Source of the DNA: Rhizobium rosettiformans | Lineage (GTDB): Bacteria; Pseudomonadota; Alphaproteobacteria; Rhizobiales; Rhizobiaceae | NCBI RefSeq assembly: GCF_016806065.1 | Contig: NZ_CP032408.1 | Coordinates: 1-64,000 of the forward strand | Direction of reading: 5' to 3' | Length of the DNA stretch: 64,000 bases | Shown here: positions 37,484 to 47,077 of the stretch, in pieces | How the letters are laid out: each line of letters starts with the position of its first letter | Numbering within the stretch: position 1 is the first letter of the stretch | Notes under the pieces: model-generated | What the model saw: only the letters and a program-made list of their open reading frames with translations | Databases searched by the model: none | What the model was told of the DNA's origin: nothing | Translations under genes and position numbers: made by a program

Positions 37484-38608
37484 TCAAGCGAAACGCTCGG
37501 GCCGGAAGGTCGACAGCATGGGATGTTCGGCACCTGCCGCAACCTCGAATGCAAGCAATTCGCCCACTATCAGGCCGAGCGTTGCACCGCTATGGCTAAA
37601 GGCCACGTAGTAGCCGGGAATGGCTTTGAGAGCACCAATGACCGGTTCGCCATCCCCCGGAATTGGCTTGCCGCCAAACCCGATGGAAACCACTTCGAGC
37701 TGCGGCCTGCCCTCCATTACCTTGGATGCCTCCGCCAGAAGTTCGGCAACGACGCCATCGTCGACCTCATAGCTGCCGTCTTCCCGCATTTTCACGCCCT
37801 CGTCGGCCGCCCAGTCTGCATCCACCGAAAACGTACCGCCCGGCGCGGGACGAATAGCGACACGAGGTGTATTGAGCACTGCGCGCAAGGGATGAGCAAG
37901 CGGCTTCGTCTGCACGAGAAGGGCGGCCGGGGTACTGTCGCCGATGATCTGCCCGCTTTCGGCAGCCATCTTCGGCACCGCTGGACCGGTCGCGAGGACG
38001 ACGGCATCCGCCTTATGAATTTGACCCTTTTCGGTTTGGGCGCCGACGGCACGACCGCTTTCGATGACCACTCTCGCCTTACCCTGATCCGTTATCAGGA
38101 CACCGCCGAGCGCGGAAAACTCCTCTAGGAGCACGCCGATCAGCGCCGGCAGATCGACCCAGCCTTCGCCAGGATTGAAGATCGCGCCCTGCGGGGTAAT
38201 CGCACGCGCATCGACGCCCGGCGTGACGCCCGCCACCTCTCCGGCAGCCAGATGCTGAGCATCATAACCCAGCGAAACCTCATGGCGATAGGCTGCGGCG
38301 ATCTCGTTGCCCGCATCGTCGGCATCCCAGGTGAGACCGCCGTCAAAACGCAGCCAGTCGGTATCGGGGTATTGGGCAAACAGCGTGCGGTAGCGGTCGA
38401 TGCCGGCCATGCGCAGGCGGTGATACGGCTCGGAACGCATGCGCGCCGAGTTCAGCCACGAGAGCGAGCGGCCCGAAGCACCGTTGGCAGCCGGGCCATC
38501 GTTGAGAATGGTCACCCGGATGCCGCGCCTGGCAAGCTGGACGCCGGTCGAAACGCCGAAAATTCCAGCGCCGATGATAACGGCCGAGGAGATGGTATTG
38601 TCTGTCAT
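37484..38608 (-). CDS. FAD-dependent amino-acid oxidase / probable Amadori deglycase (SocD-like)
   Basis: About 374 aa DAO-family flavoprotein. The N-terminal Rossmann motif is AVIIGAGIFGVSTGVQLARRGIRVTIL; ASGRSLSWLNSARMRSEPYHRL is a typical FAD/substrate segment, and the C-terminal FGGKPIPGDGEPVIGALKAIPGYYVAFSHSGATLGLIVG is the second FAD-contact block. Family members oxidise C-N bonds of amino acids or fructosyl-amino acids. Last gene of the four-gene operon with transporter and dehydrogenase. I infer an Amadori-opine deglycase by analogy to soc genes of Agrobacterium pAtC58; D-amino acid or glycine oxidation is the alternative. The start at MTDNTISS was preferred over an ATG 33 bases upstream. 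Confidence 0.8.
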   Translation of the reverse strand: MTDNTISSAVIIGAGIFGVSTGVQLARRGIRVTILNDGPAANGASGRSLSWLNSARMRSEPYHRLRMAGIDRYRTLFAQYPDTDWLRFDGGLTWDADDAGNEIAAAYRHEVSLGYDAQHLAAGEVAGVTPGVDARAITPQGAIFNPGEGWVDLPALIGVLLEEFSALGGVLITDQGKARVVIESGRAVGAQTEKGQIHKADAVVLATGPAVPKMAAESGQIIGDSTPAALLVQTKPLAHPLRAVLNTPRVAIRPAPGGTFSVDADWAADEGVKMREDGSYEVDDGVVAELLAEASKVMEGRPQLEVVSIGFGGKPIPGDGEPVIGALKAIPGYYVAFSHSGATLGLIVGELLAFEVAAGAEHPMLSTFRPERFA

Positions 38609-38665
38609 GGTCAGTCTTTCAATCGGTTTGTCGTGTTTCATCAGAAGTGGCAGGGATTGAACTGT

Positions 38666-39679
38666 TCAGGGCTCTTCCCAGCGACCGCTTTCGGCAGAGC
38701 GGAAGAGTGCATCGATCACCTTCATGTTGCCGATCGCGTCCTTAAGCCCCGTCACAAGCGGCGTGCCGGAGAGCACGGCTTCGCAGAAGGCATCGGCCTG
38801 TTCGCGGTATTGGTCGACAGGTTCGATCGCGATTTCGATGCGCCCGCCCCCGTCAAGATCGCGCCCGTCATCGAGAACGAGCCGGGTTGGCAGATCGGCA
38901 GGTGCATTGAACGGAACAGGGATTTCCAGGCGGCCGCGGGTTCCTAGCACTGTAACCCTCTGCGTCAGCGCCAGTTGGGTGGAGCAGGTAAAGGCGAGCT
39001 GGCGACCGCCGGGAAAGGCAAGCAGGCCGCTGGCCAGCCTGTCGGTACCGAAGGTCGGATCCCGTTCCATCAGAGCAATCGCCCGCAGCGGTTCGGCATC
39101 GAAGAGGTAGCGGGCCGTGTTGATGGCATAGCAGCCGACATCGAACAGGCCGCCCCCGCCGATACCGGCTTGGTTGCGAACGTTTCGGGGATCATCGAGA
39201 TAGTAGGAGAAGATCGTCTGGATGGCGCTCACCTCGCCTAGCCGGCCTTCGCCAATCAGTGCCCTCGCCCTTTTCCATTGAGCGTGGTGGCGCACCATGA
39301 AGGCTTCCGCAACCGGCAGTGCGGCGGCGTTCTGCGCTGCTAGCAGCGTCTTGGCTTCCGCCGCATTGAGCGCGATCGGCTTTTCACAAAGCACCGGCTT
39401 GCCCTGTTCGAGTGCCTTGATTGTCAGAGGCACATGCAGGTGATTGGGCAGGGGATTGTAGATCGCATCGATCTCGGGGTCGGCCAGCAGCTCCTCATAG
39501 GAGCCATAGGCCTTGGCGATTCCGAAACGTTCGGCCATTTGCCGCGCCTTGTCGCCATCCCGGGAGGCGATGGCCGTAACTCGGCCGAGTCGGCTGGACT
39601 GAATCGCCGGGATGACCGCCTTAGCGGCGATGCCGGCGCAGCCCAATACACCCCATCGGATCTTTGGTGTCATCGTCAT
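38666..39679 (-). CDS. Gfo/Idh/MocA-family oxidoreductase
   Basis: 337 aa. N-terminal NAD(P)-binding Rossmann fold (RWGVLGCAGIAAKAVIPAIQSSRLGRVTAIASRD) and the family motif CEKPIALNAAEAKTLL; the C-terminal alpha/beta domain begins IQTIFSYYLDDPRNVRNQAGIGGGGLFDVGCYAINTARYLF. Such enzymes oxidise or reduce sugars, inositols and related compounds. The start MTMTPKIRW has a good GGAGACAAGAG ribosome-binding site. Located between the transporter and the FAD oxidase genes, it would handle the sugar part of the imported compound. Confidence 0.88.
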   Translation of the reverse strand: MTMTPKIRWGVLGCAGIAAKAVIPAIQSSRLGRVTAIASRDGDKARQMAERFGIAKAYGSYEELLADPEIDAIYNPLPNHLHVPLTIKALEQGKPVLCEKPIALNAAEAKTLLAAQNAAALPVAEAFMVRHHAQWKRARALIGEGRLGEVSAIQTIFSYYLDDPRNVRNQAGIGGGGLFDVGCYAINTARYLFDAEPLRAIALMERDPTFGTDRLASGLLAFPGGRQLAFTCSTQLALTQRVTVLGTRGRLEIPVPFNAPADLPTRLVLDDGRDLDGGGRIEIAIEPVDQYREQADAFCEAVLSGTPLVTGLKDAIGNMKVIDALFRSAESGRWEEP

Positions 39680-39692
39680 TCTCTTGTCTCCT

Positions 39693-41204
39693 TCAGAGCA
39701 CTTCCGCCAGGAAGCGCTGAAGCCTCGGGCTCTGCGGGTTGTCAAAGATGGCCTCGGGCGTACCGGTTTCCACAACGCGTCCTTCGTCCATGAAGACGAC
39801 TTGGTCAGCGACGCGGCGGGCAAAGCCCATTTCATGGGTGACGACGACCATGGTCATGCCTCGCCTGCCAAGATCTGCCATGAGGTTCAGGACGCCCTTG
39901 ACCAGTTCCGGATCGAGCGCGCTGGTCACCTCGTCAAAGAGAATGACTTCCGGTTCCATGGCGAGCGCTCGGGCGATTGCGACGCGCTGCTGCTGACCGC
40001 CGGAGAGCCCGCTGGGCAGATGATGCTGACGGCTCTCAAGGCCGACATCGGCAAGCCGTGCCTTGGCGATCCGCTCGGCTTCCGCCTTCGGCATCCCCTT
40101 GATCTTCGTCAGCGACAGCATGACATTTTCAAGGGCCGAATGATCCGGGAAGAGGTTGAAGTGCTGGAACACCATGCCGACCCGCCTGCGCAGCGTTTCC
40201 GGCTTCATGGTCGAAGTGCTCTCGCCGTCGATGAAGATGTCACCGGACTTCGGTTCCACCAGCCGGTTCAAGCCGCGCAGTAATGTCGATTTTCCAGAGC
40301 CGGACGGACCGATGATGCAGGTGACGCTGCCTGGCTTTACCGACAAGTCGACCCCCTTGAGCACGTCCAGGTCGCCGTAGGCCATGCCCAGATTTCGCAC
40401 ATCAAGACTGCCGCCCTTGAACGCGACCTCGGAAGTACCCGCAGCGCCATCCAGTTCGCCAACCTCCTCCAGCCCGCTTGTAGCGACGGCCGGACGCTGC
40501 TTGCCGAGCCGCAAGCGGGCGTCGATGGCGTTGACCACATGAGTGAGCGGCACTGTGATCACCAGATAGAAGATACCGGCCAATAACAGCGGCGAAAGAT
40601 TACCGGTCACGACGGCCTGGTCCTGCCCCACGCGAAAGATCTCACGCTCGGACGCAAGCAGGCCAAGAAAATAGACAAGACTCGAGTCTTTCACGTTCCC
40701 GATGAACTGGTTGACGAGGGCGGGCAGCACGCGACGCACGCCCTGCGGCACGACGATCAGCCGCATTCCCTGCCCATAACTCATCGAAAGCGCCCGGCAG
40801 GCCTCCATCTGGCCGCGATCGACACTCTGGATCCCTGAGCGGAAGATCTCACCGATATAGGCACCGGCGATCAGGCTGAGCGCTAGGATACCGAGCGGAT
40901 AAGGGGACGGACCGAACAATTCGCGGCCGATGCGCGCAAAGCCCTGTCCAATCAGCAGAATGGTCAAGATGGCAGGCAGACCGCGAAAAATGTCTGTGTA
41001 AAGACGAGCGGGTATACGCAGCCAAGCGGAACGCGAGATCCCCATAATGGCGAGCATCATGCCGATGACGACACCGAGCACCGTCGATGCGGCCGCCAGG
41101 ATCAATGTATTTTTCAGACCAACCGTAATCATGGTCGGCAGGACTTCGGCCATCGCGTTCCAGTCGAGGAAACTGCGGCGCAGATTTTCAAGCCAGTTCA
41201 TCAA
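39693..41204 (-). CDS. Fused polar-amino-acid ABC permease-ATPase
   Basis: 503 aa. Residues 1 to about 225 are a HisM/GlnP-type permease ([29 protein letters not shown] and the EAA-loop [23 protein letters not shown]). A linker leads to a complete ATPase (from about 255): Walker [18 protein letters not shown], signature [15 protein letters not shown], Walker [15 protein letters not shown]. Permease and ATPase are normally separate; the fusion is a known feature of SocB-type opine transporters, and this supports the Amadori-opine reading. It would form a homodimeric uptake channel in the inner membrane, fed by the adjacent binding protein. Confidence 0.9.
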   Translation of the reverse strand: MMNWLENLRRSFLDWNAMAEVLPTMITVGLKNTLILAAASTVLGVVIGMMLAIMGISRSAWLRIPARLYTDIFRGLPAILTILLIGQGFARIGRELFGPSPYPLGILALSLIAGAYIGEIFRSGIQSVDRGQMEACRALSMSYGQGMRLIVVPQGVRRVLPALVNQFIGNVKDSSLVYFLGLLASEREIFRVGQDQAVVTGNLSPLLLAGIFYLVITVPLTHVVNAIDARLRLGKQRPAVATSGLEEVGELDGAAGTSEVAFKGGSLDVRNLGMAYGDLDVLKGVDLSVKPGSVTCIIGPSGSGKSTLLRGLNRLVEPKSGDIFIDGESTSTMKPETLRRRVGMVFQHFNLFPDHSALENVMLSLTKIKGMPKAEAERIAKARLADVGLESRQHHLPSGLSGGQQQRVAIARALAMEPEVILFDEVTSALDPELVKGVLNLMADLGRRGMTMVVVTHEMGFARRVADQVVFMDEGRVVETGTPEAIFDNPQSPRLQRFLAEVL

Positions 41205-41261
41205 GGGGTTCCTTGCAAGAAAAGCCGGTCCGACCGAAAGGATCAGACCGGCAAGGTGGCC

Positions 41262-42098
41262 TCAGGGCTTGGGAAGATACGAATCCGGCATCGGCGTGCC
41301 GGGGAACCACTTTTCGTGCAGCGTTTTCCAGGTGCCGTCCTGCATGGCGTCGTGCAGTGCCTTGTTCAGCGCTTCGCGCAGTGCGTCATTGCCCTTGCGG
41401 ATAACGAAGCCGGCCGGCGCATCGAAGCTGGGAATATTGATTGCCACCTTGAGATCGGGATAACGGGCGGAATAATCCTTGGCTGCCTCGTAATCGAGGA
41501 AGTGGGCTTCGATTGTGCCATTGTTCAGCCCGGAGACGGCGGAGTTATTGTCCGGGAATTTCACCAAATCGGCACCGGTGAAATTCTTCTCGGCATAAAT
41601 TTCCTGCAGCGTGCCCTGCACGACGCCGAGCCGCTTGCCGTTCAGTCCGGCCGCATCAGCAATGCCTGCATCCGGCGTCAGCACGGTGAGGAAGCCCGCA
41701 AGATAGCCGTCAGAGAAATCTACGGTTTCCTTGCGCTTGTCCGTCGTGCCTATGGCAGCAGCCGCAATGTCGAAGCGACCATTGGCGACCGAGGGCATCA
41801 GCGCGGAGAATTCCTGGCCGGTAAAGACGACCTGATCCTTCTTGAAGCCGAGACGTTCGGCCACATTGAGAAAGAGTTCAATGTCGAAGCCGGTGAAGGT
41901 GCCGTCAGCGGTCGTGAAGGCATAGGGCTTGGCGTCCCCCATCGTGCCGACGCTGATGACGGCGGGGTCGATGAGGCCGAGCGGATCGTCCTGGGCAAGC
42001 GTCGGGGTTACGGCACCGGCCAGTACGCCGAAGACAAGCGCGACGGCGGTCGCACGCGTCCTGGCAAAGGGGGCATTGAAGGCTTCAAAAAAATGCAT
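41262..42098 (-). CDS. Periplasmic amino-acid-type substrate-binding protein
   Basis: 278 aa. Signal peptide ([22 protein letters not shown]) and the SBP family-3 fold: [71 protein letters not shown]. The start is supported by GGAGACGAAACC before the ATG. It is the first gene of the operon and is divergent from the LacI-type regulator. The ligand is probably a polar amino-acid derivative; Amadori compound by context. Confidence 0.9.
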   Translation of the reverse strand: MHFFEAFNAPFARTRATAVALVFGVLAGAVTPTLAQDDPLGLIDPAVISVGTMGDAKPYAFTTADGTFTGFDIELFLNVAERLGFKKDQVVFTGQEFSALMPSVANGRFDIAAAAIGTTDKRKETVDFSDGYLAGFLTVLTPDAGIADAAGLNGKRLGVVQGTLQEIYAEKNFTGADLVKFPDNNSAVSGLNNGTIEAHFLDYEAAKDYSARYPDLKVAINIPSFDAPAGFVIRKGNDALREALNKALHDAMQDGTWKTLHEKWFPGTPMPDSYLPKP

Positions 42099-42225
42099 TG
42101 GTTTCGTCTCCTCTGGTGATCTTGTCTGCGAGGTCTTCAGGGCGCACGGGTCCCATCCGGAAGGCGGCAGGTTCCGCCCGCCCGGCCCGTGCAGTTCGCA
42201 TGTTGGCACTTGTTCTTCTCGTCTT

Positions 42226-42260
42226 TGATACCGGTCTCAAAATAAATGAGACCGGTCTCT
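42226..42260. promoter_or_regulatory. Probable LacI-type operator
   Basis: ACCGGTCTCA (42230-42239) and TGAGACCGGT (42247-42256) are exact inverted copies separated by 7 AT-rich bases, and GAGACCGGTCTC (42248-42259) is itself a perfect 12-bp palindrome with a CG-containing centre as LacI-family sites usually have. It lies between the binding-protein gene and the divergent LacI gene, where it could control both. Confidence 0.8.
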
Positions 42261-42326
42261 TTGACTTTTTGCAATTGTTATAGACGCATTTGCCAATCGT
42301 CAATATCTCTTGTAAGGCTACCGCTC

Positions 42327-43403
42327 ATGGAGCAGAGCCCGCCCCGAAATACGTCCGTCACAGTGGCCGATGTCGCACGCATGGCGGGCGTCTCGAAGGC
42401 GACGGCGGCCCGTGTGCTCGGCGGATACGGAACCGTCAGCGAACGGGTGCGCGAAGCCGTGACCGCTGCCGCCCGCGCCCTCAACTACCGACCGAACGAA
42501 CTGGCCCGCAGCATGACCACGGGACGCTCGGGCACGATCGGCGTGGTAGTGGGCGACATCGAGAACCCTTTCTTCAGCCTCGCGGTCCGGGGGATTACCG
42601 ACATTGCCAGGCAGGCGGGTTTTACCGTGATCCTGACCAATTCCGGCGAGAACGCGGAGACGGAAAAGGCTGCAATCCGCACGCTGCTCGCTAAGCGCGT
42701 GGACGGCCTCATCGTCTCGCCGGCCAGTGAGAGCGATATCGACCATCTGAGGGAAGCAACACGCTCCGGCCTGCCGATGGTGCTGCTGGATCGCGGAAGC
42801 GAGGCACTCGACGTCGATACCGTCATCGCCGATGACCGACACGCCGCCGAGACCGTCACACGCAAGCTGATTGCGCTCGGCCACCGCCGCATCGCCTACA
42901 TTACCGCCTGCGACACACCGGATCATTGCTTCCGAATGGTGCAGGACATCAACACCGGCTCGGTGCGGCGCCGCATCGAGGGATATCTGAGCGTCTGCGC
43001 GGAGGCTGGTCTGACCGGCATGGAGAAATGGGTGCGGGTCGGCGCTGTGAAGTCGGAACAGACACACAGCATCGTCGCCGAACTATTCCGCTCACCGGAG
43101 CGTCCGACGGCGATCATAGCATCAGACAGCATGATTGCGCTTGAAATATTCAAGGTTCACCGTCAGTTGGGTCTCAGTATTCCAGGCGATGTCTCTCTTG
43201 TGTCATTCCATGATGCAGATTGGACGTCCGTCACCACGCCAACCGTTACCGTCGTGCGCCAACCTGTTTACGACCTCGGGACGACAGCGGCCAAATTGCT
43301 GGTCGAACGGCTGAATGGCGCAGCTCCGGCGGCGAGAAAAGTCGTGCTGAAGAGCGAAATTGTCGAACGCGCCTCCACGCGAGAAGCTTACGGAGACTGC
43401 TAA
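42327..43403 (+). CDS. LacI-family transcriptional repressor
   Basis: 358 aa. N-terminal HTH VTVADVARMAGVSKATAARVLGGYGTVSERVREAVTAAARALNYRPNELARSMTTGRSGTIGVVV is complete with hinge helix; the periplasmic-binding-protein-like effector domain follows (ENPFFSLAVRGITDIARQAGFTVIL, KRVDGLIVSPAS, LGHRRIAYI). The start is the Met before EQSPPRNTS. It probably represses the divergent transport and catabolic operon and itself through the palindrome at 42226-42260, and is released by an Amadori compound or a breakdown product. Confidence 0.92.
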   Translation: MEQSPPRNTSVTVADVARMAGVSKATAARVLGGYGTVSERVREAVTAAARALNYRPNELARSMTTGRSGTIGVVVGDIENPFFSLAVRGITDIARQAGFTVILTNSGENAETEKAAIRTLLAKRVDGLIVSPASESDIDHLREATRSGLPMVLLDRGSEALDVDTVIADDRHAAETVTRKLIALGHRRIAYITACDTPDHCFRMVQDINTGSVRRRIEGYLSVCAEAGLTGMEKWVRVGAVKSEQTHSIVAELFRSPERPTAIIASDSMIALEIFKVHRQLGLSIPGDVSLVSFHDADWTSVTTPTVTVVRQPVYDLGTTAAKLLVERLNGAAPAARKVVLKSEIVERASTREAYGDC

Positions 43404-43833
43404 CGGAGTTGCGGTGATGAGTGCGATCCCACTGGTGGGCCGGTTGATCAAGCCCGATGGACGGATCCGATGAAAGCCTTGGCCCCGGCAGTCAAGATTT
43501 CAAAGGGGAACTCACGGACTTCGCCGTCGTCACCCACTCTTCGCGCCATGTCTTTCGACCCAGACAACGGTACTCGCTCCGGGCGTATCAGGATGTGGTC
43601 TACGGGATGCAGCCGCGGCTCTGTCGCGGCGTGCACTAGAAACGCAATTTTTCCATTGCCAAAACAAACAGGTGAGGGCCAAGGTTGCTCTTGGCGTTAA
43701 ATCATCGCAGTCTCTGTGGGCCGAAGGCGCACCAGCTGCAGGCGGCATTTCTAGTGAGCGTAAGGCAGCAAAGCCAAATGCTGCTACGACCAATCTGTGA
43801 TCACGGGAGGCGGCCTAGAAGGCCGGTAATTTG
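43404..43833. other. Intergenic stretch between two regulators
   Basis: About 430 bases with no coding frame I can support. GCGGCCTAGAAGGCCGG near 43811 is a short hairpin just before the sigma-54 activator. The rest shows no obvious structure. Confidence 0.4.
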
Positions 43834-45720
43834 ATGGGTTTCGCGGATCACATCAAAGAAATCGAGCGAGTTGGACGAGGGAGCAACACTGGTCGCGACG
43901 CCATTGTCGTAGAATCCTGGCGTCGCTGCCTGCAAACTTATCAGCTAGATCCTGCGCAGGCGCGCGAGGCGGTCATCGTCTCTCAGAATCGGCTGCGCGA
44001 ACACCGCCAGCAGGCGGAAGACCTCGTGCATATCGCCCGCTCCGGCCTGGAGCGGCTCTACCGGCAGGTTGCCGAGCAGAATTACGTGCTGCTGCTGTCG
44101 GACCGCCAAGGCGTCACCGTGGAGTTTCTGGGCGACCCATCATTCAACAACAATCTGCGCAAGGCGGGGCTCTATCTCGGCTCCGAATGGTCTGAGCCGC
44201 GCGCCGGCACCTGCGCGGTGGGTGCCTGCATCGCCACGGGGGAGGCGCTGACCATCCATCAGACCGATCACTTCGACATTACCCACACGCCCCTGTCGTG
44301 CACCGCCGCACCCATATACGATACTGAAGGCTCTCTGGCCGCGGTTCTCGACATCTCGCTTCTAAGCTCACCCATCCTCAAGAAGAGCCAGAACATGGCG
44401 CGCCATCTCGTCTCGTCGACTGTGCGGCGGATCGAACTCGCCAACCTGATGGCCAACAGCCGCCATGATCTGGTGCTGCGCTTTGCCGGCGCGCCGGAGT
44501 TCCTCGACGTCGATCCGGAAGCTGCGATCTCCGTCGATGGCGCGGGCCGTATCACCGGCATGACCCATGGCGGCGCCCGGCTACTGGCCGCATCTTGCGG
44601 GCTCGACTGGCGCTCGCCCGAGGTTTTAATAGGGCAGCCGGTCACCGACTTCTTCCAGGCAGGGCTCGACGAACTTGCTTCGCTCACCCGCGCCAGCCTG
44701 CCGCAGGACCGCCGGATTGCGGTGCGTGACGGCTCGCTGCTCTTTGCCCACGCCATCGAGCCGCAACAGCGCACGGTGAGCGTACCACTTGCCCGCGTTT
44801 CCGGCCGAACACCGGCAATCAGCCGGCTCGGCGGCAACGTCCCCGCGATCGACACGCTCCAGCGCAAGGTGACCAAGCTTGCTCCCAGCCGGCTTCCGAT
44901 CCTGCTGCGGGGTGAAACCGGAACCGGCAAGGAGTATCTTGCTCGCATCATCCACGAGGTGAGCGGGCTTTCCGGACGCTTCGTTGCAGTCAACTGCGCC
45001 GCGATCCCGGAACAACTGATCGAGAGCGAACTCTTCGGCTATGCCCCGGGCGCCTTTACCGGAGCCCTCGCCAAGGGCCGAAAGGGGTTGATCGAGGAGG
45101 CCGAGGGCGGAACGCTATTCCTCGACGAGATCGGCGACATGCCCTATGCGGCGCAGAGCCGGTTGTTGAGGGTCCTGGCCGAAGGCGAGGTTCTGCCCGT
45201 CGGCGGATCGGTCGCGCGCAAGGTCGACTTCCGGGTCGTCTCTGCATCGCACCGTGCGCTGGCCGACATGGTCGCGGCCGGCAGGTTCCGCGAAGACCTC
45301 TATTATAGGCTGAACGCTGCCGTCCTGTCGCTGCCGCCGCTCTGCGAGCGCGAGGACCTGCCCTGGCTCCTCGAACGGCTGCTGGAAAAGCACGGGTCGC
45401 AGGGCCGGCCCCTCATCCTGTCGACCGCGGTCCGGACGCTGCTGCTAGACCACCGCTGGCCCGGCAATATCCGCGAGCTCGACAATGCCATCGCCTTTGC
45501 AGCGGCGCTTTGCGACGACGGCGTGATCGAAGTCACCGACCTGCCGGATCAGTTGACCCGATCGGCGCCGGTCATCGAGGAACATGGCCAGGAAGCGGAA
45601 CTGAGGGCCATCCTCATGAGTTCCAAGGGCAATGTCTCCGAAGCGGCCCGCCGCCTTGGCATCGACCGCACGACCCTTCATCGCCGGATGCGGAGGTTCG
45701 GCATCGGCCGTCCGCACTGA
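43834..45720 (+). CDS. Sigma-54-dependent activator, AcoR type
   Basis: 628 aa. N-terminal GAF-type sensor part (LERLYRQVAEQNYVLLLSDRQGVTVEFLG ... GTCAVGACIATGEALTIHQTDHF), central AAA+ sigma-54 interaction domain with Walker A LRGETGTGKEYLARII (about residue 360), GAFTGA (about 406) and Walker B GGTLFLDEIGDMP, and a Fis-type helix-turn-helix at the C-terminus (GNVSEAARRLGIDRTTLHRRMRRFGI). AcoR-like activators respond to acetoin or related ketones/alcohols. It is followed by a near-perfect sigma-54 promoter and the dehydrogenase gene on the same strand. Confidence 0.92.
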   Translation: MGFADHIKEIERVGRGSNTGRDAIVVESWRRCLQTYQLDPAQAREAVIVSQNRLREHRQQAEDLVHIARSGLERLYRQVAEQNYVLLLSDRQGVTVEFLGDPSFNNNLRKAGLYLGSEWSEPRAGTCAVGACIATGEALTIHQTDHFDITHTPLSCTAAPIYDTEGSLAAVLDISLLSSPILKKSQNMARHLVSSTVRRIELANLMANSRHDLVLRFAGAPEFLDVDPEAAISVDGAGRITGMTHGGARLLAASCGLDWRSPEVLIGQPVTDFFQAGLDELASLTRASLPQDRRIAVRDGSLLFAHAIEPQQRTVSVPLARVSGRTPAISRLGGNVPAIDTLQRKVTKLAPSRLPILLRGETGTGKEYLARIIHEVSGLSGRFVAVNCAAIPEQLIESELFGYAPGAFTGALAKGRKGLIEEAEGGTLFLDEIGDMPYAAQSRLLRVLAEGEVLPVGGSVARKVDFRVVSASHRALADMVAAGRFREDLYYRLNAAVLSLPPLCEREDLPWLLERLLEKHGSQGRPLILSTAVRTLLLDHRWPGNIRELDNAIAFAAALCDDGVIEVTDLPDQLTRSAPVIEEHGQEAELRAILMSSKGNVSEAARRLGIDRTTLHRRMRRFGIGRPH

Positions 45721-45746
45721 ACGGTCCGCTGCGGCATCCGCCACAG

Positions 45747-45770
45747 CTGTTGCGCCACACCTGTTGCACC
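45747..45770. promoter_or_regulatory. Candidate enhancer (activator-binding) site
   Basis: Two direct copies CTGTTGCGCC (45747-45756) and CTGTTGCACC (45761-45770), the first also within the partly palindromic TGTTGCGCCACA, lie about 60-85 bases upstream of the sigma-54 promoter. This is a plausible binding site for the activator encoded directly upstream. Position and repetition only. Confidence 0.4.
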
Positions 45771-45830
45771 CCTCATCGGCGCCGGCTCCGAAAGCGCTGC
45801 GTTTCCAGCCTTTGCGACGCCAGACGCGGC

Positions 45831-45845
45831 TGGCACAGGGGTTGC
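45831..45845 (+). promoter_or_regulatory. Sigma-54 (-24/-12) promoter
   Basis: TGGCAC (45831-45836), five bases, TTGC (45842-45845): exact match to the TGGCAC-N5-TTGC consensus, with the essential GG and GC spaced 10 bases apart. It lies 40 bases before the dehydrogenase ATG, directly downstream of a sigma-54 activator gene, so it almost certainly drives the dehydrogenase-monooxygenase operon. Confidence 0.9.
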
Positions 45846-45884
45846 TCTCCTTGATGGCATCAAAAGCAGCCTTAAGGAGGAAAC

Positions 45885-46958
45885 ATGCGCGCCCTCAGAT
45901 TCCATGCCGCAAAAGACTTGCGGCTCGAAGACATTCCCGAGCCGAAGAAGCCGGGACCGGGCCAGGTTCTCGTTCGTAACCGCTTCGTCGGCATCTGCGG
46001 AACCGATCTTCACGAATACAGCTACGGCCCGATCTTCATCCCGACCGAGCCGCATCCGTTTACCGGTGCTCACGGCCCGCAGGTGCTGGGCCATGAATTC
46101 GGCGGCGTCGTCGAAGCCGTTGGCGAAGGCGCGACCTCGGTTGCCGTCGGCGACCGCGTCTCGATCCAGCCGCTCGTCATGCCGCGTTCCGGCGACTATT
46201 TCGCCGACCGTGGCCTCTTCCACCTGAGCACGCAGCTGGCGCTGGTAGGCTTGAGCTGGGACGGCGGCGGGATGGCCGAAGCGGCTCTCGTGAACGAATA
46301 CAACGTCCAGAAGATACCGGACGAGATGACCGATGAAGAGGCCGCCCTGGTCGAGCCGACGGCCGTTGCCGTCTATGCCTGCGACCGCGGGGGCGTGACC
46401 GCCGGCAACAGCGTTCTCGTCACCGGCGCCGGCCCGATCGGCATGCTGACGCTGCTCGCCGCCCGGGCGGCCGGTGCGACGAAGCTGTTCGTCTCAGACC
46501 TCAACGACGCACGGCTCGAACTTGCCAAGAAGGTGCTGCCCGACGTCATCACCATCAACCCGAAGCGCGACAAGGTCGGCGATGTCGTACGCGCCCAGAC
46601 CGAGGGCCAGGTCGGCTGCGACGTCGCGATCGAATGCGTGGGCAACGAGCATGCGCTGAAAACCTGCGTCGATGCCGTGCGCAAGCAGGGCGTCGTCGTG
46701 CAGACCGGTCTGCATCCGCATGAAAACCCGATCGACTGGTTCCAGGTCACCTTCCGCGATCTCGAGGTCAAGGGCTCCTGGGCCTATCCGACCCATTACT
46801 GGCCGCGCGTCATCAGCCTGATCGCCTCCGGCCTCCTGCCGGCGACCAAGATCGTCACCAAGCGCATCACGCTCGACACGGCGGTCAAGGAAGGCTTCGA
46901 CGCCCTGCTCGACCCGGCCGGCACTCATCTGAAGATCCTGATCGATCTCTCGAAATAA
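45885..46958 (+). CDS. Zinc-type alcohol / 2,3-butanediol dehydrogenase
   Basis: 357 aa MDR-family dehydrogenase. Catalytic zinc site in VGICGTDLHEY and HVLGHEF-type segment GPQVLGHEFGGVVEAVGEGATSVAVGDRV; nucleotide-binding motif SVLVTGAGPIGMLTLLAARAAG; IECVGNEHAL is common in butanediol dehydrogenases. The four-Cys structural zinc loop is absent, as in the butanediol/sorbitol subgroup. AAGGAGG ribosome-binding site precedes the ATG. It is the first gene after the sigma-54 promoter and would interconvert a diol or alcohol and its ketone; exact substrate unknown. Confidence 0.88.
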   Translation: MRALRFHAAKDLRLEDIPEPKKPGPGQVLVRNRFVGICGTDLHEYSYGPIFIPTEPHPFTGAHGPQVLGHEFGGVVEAVGEGATSVAVGDRVSIQPLVMPRSGDYFADRGLFHLSTQLALVGLSWDGGGMAEAALVNEYNVQKIPDEMTDEEAALVEPTAVAVYACDRGGVTAGNSVLVTGAGPIGMLTLLAARAAGATKLFVSDLNDARLELAKKVLPDVITINPKRDKVGDVVRAQTEGQVGCDVAIECVGNEHALKTCVDAVRKQGVVVQTGLHPHENPIDWFQVTFRDLEVKGSWAYPTHYWPRVISLIASGLLPATKIVTKRITLDTAVKEGFDALLDPAGTHLKILIDLSK

Positions 46959-47077
46959 GCAGCCAGACCAAGGCCCAAGGGGAGAGGAGCCCCGACGGCG
47001 GCGGCCTGGACGCTTTGACGGAACGCCCGGCGAGGGCGTTCCCCCGACCACACCCGAGCATTCATGGAGGAGAAGAC

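Noticed and set aside
37385..38128. Plus-strand frame opposite the FAD oxidase gene
   Set aside because: The minus strand encodes both FAD-binding blocks; the plus frame lacks a sensible start or motif.
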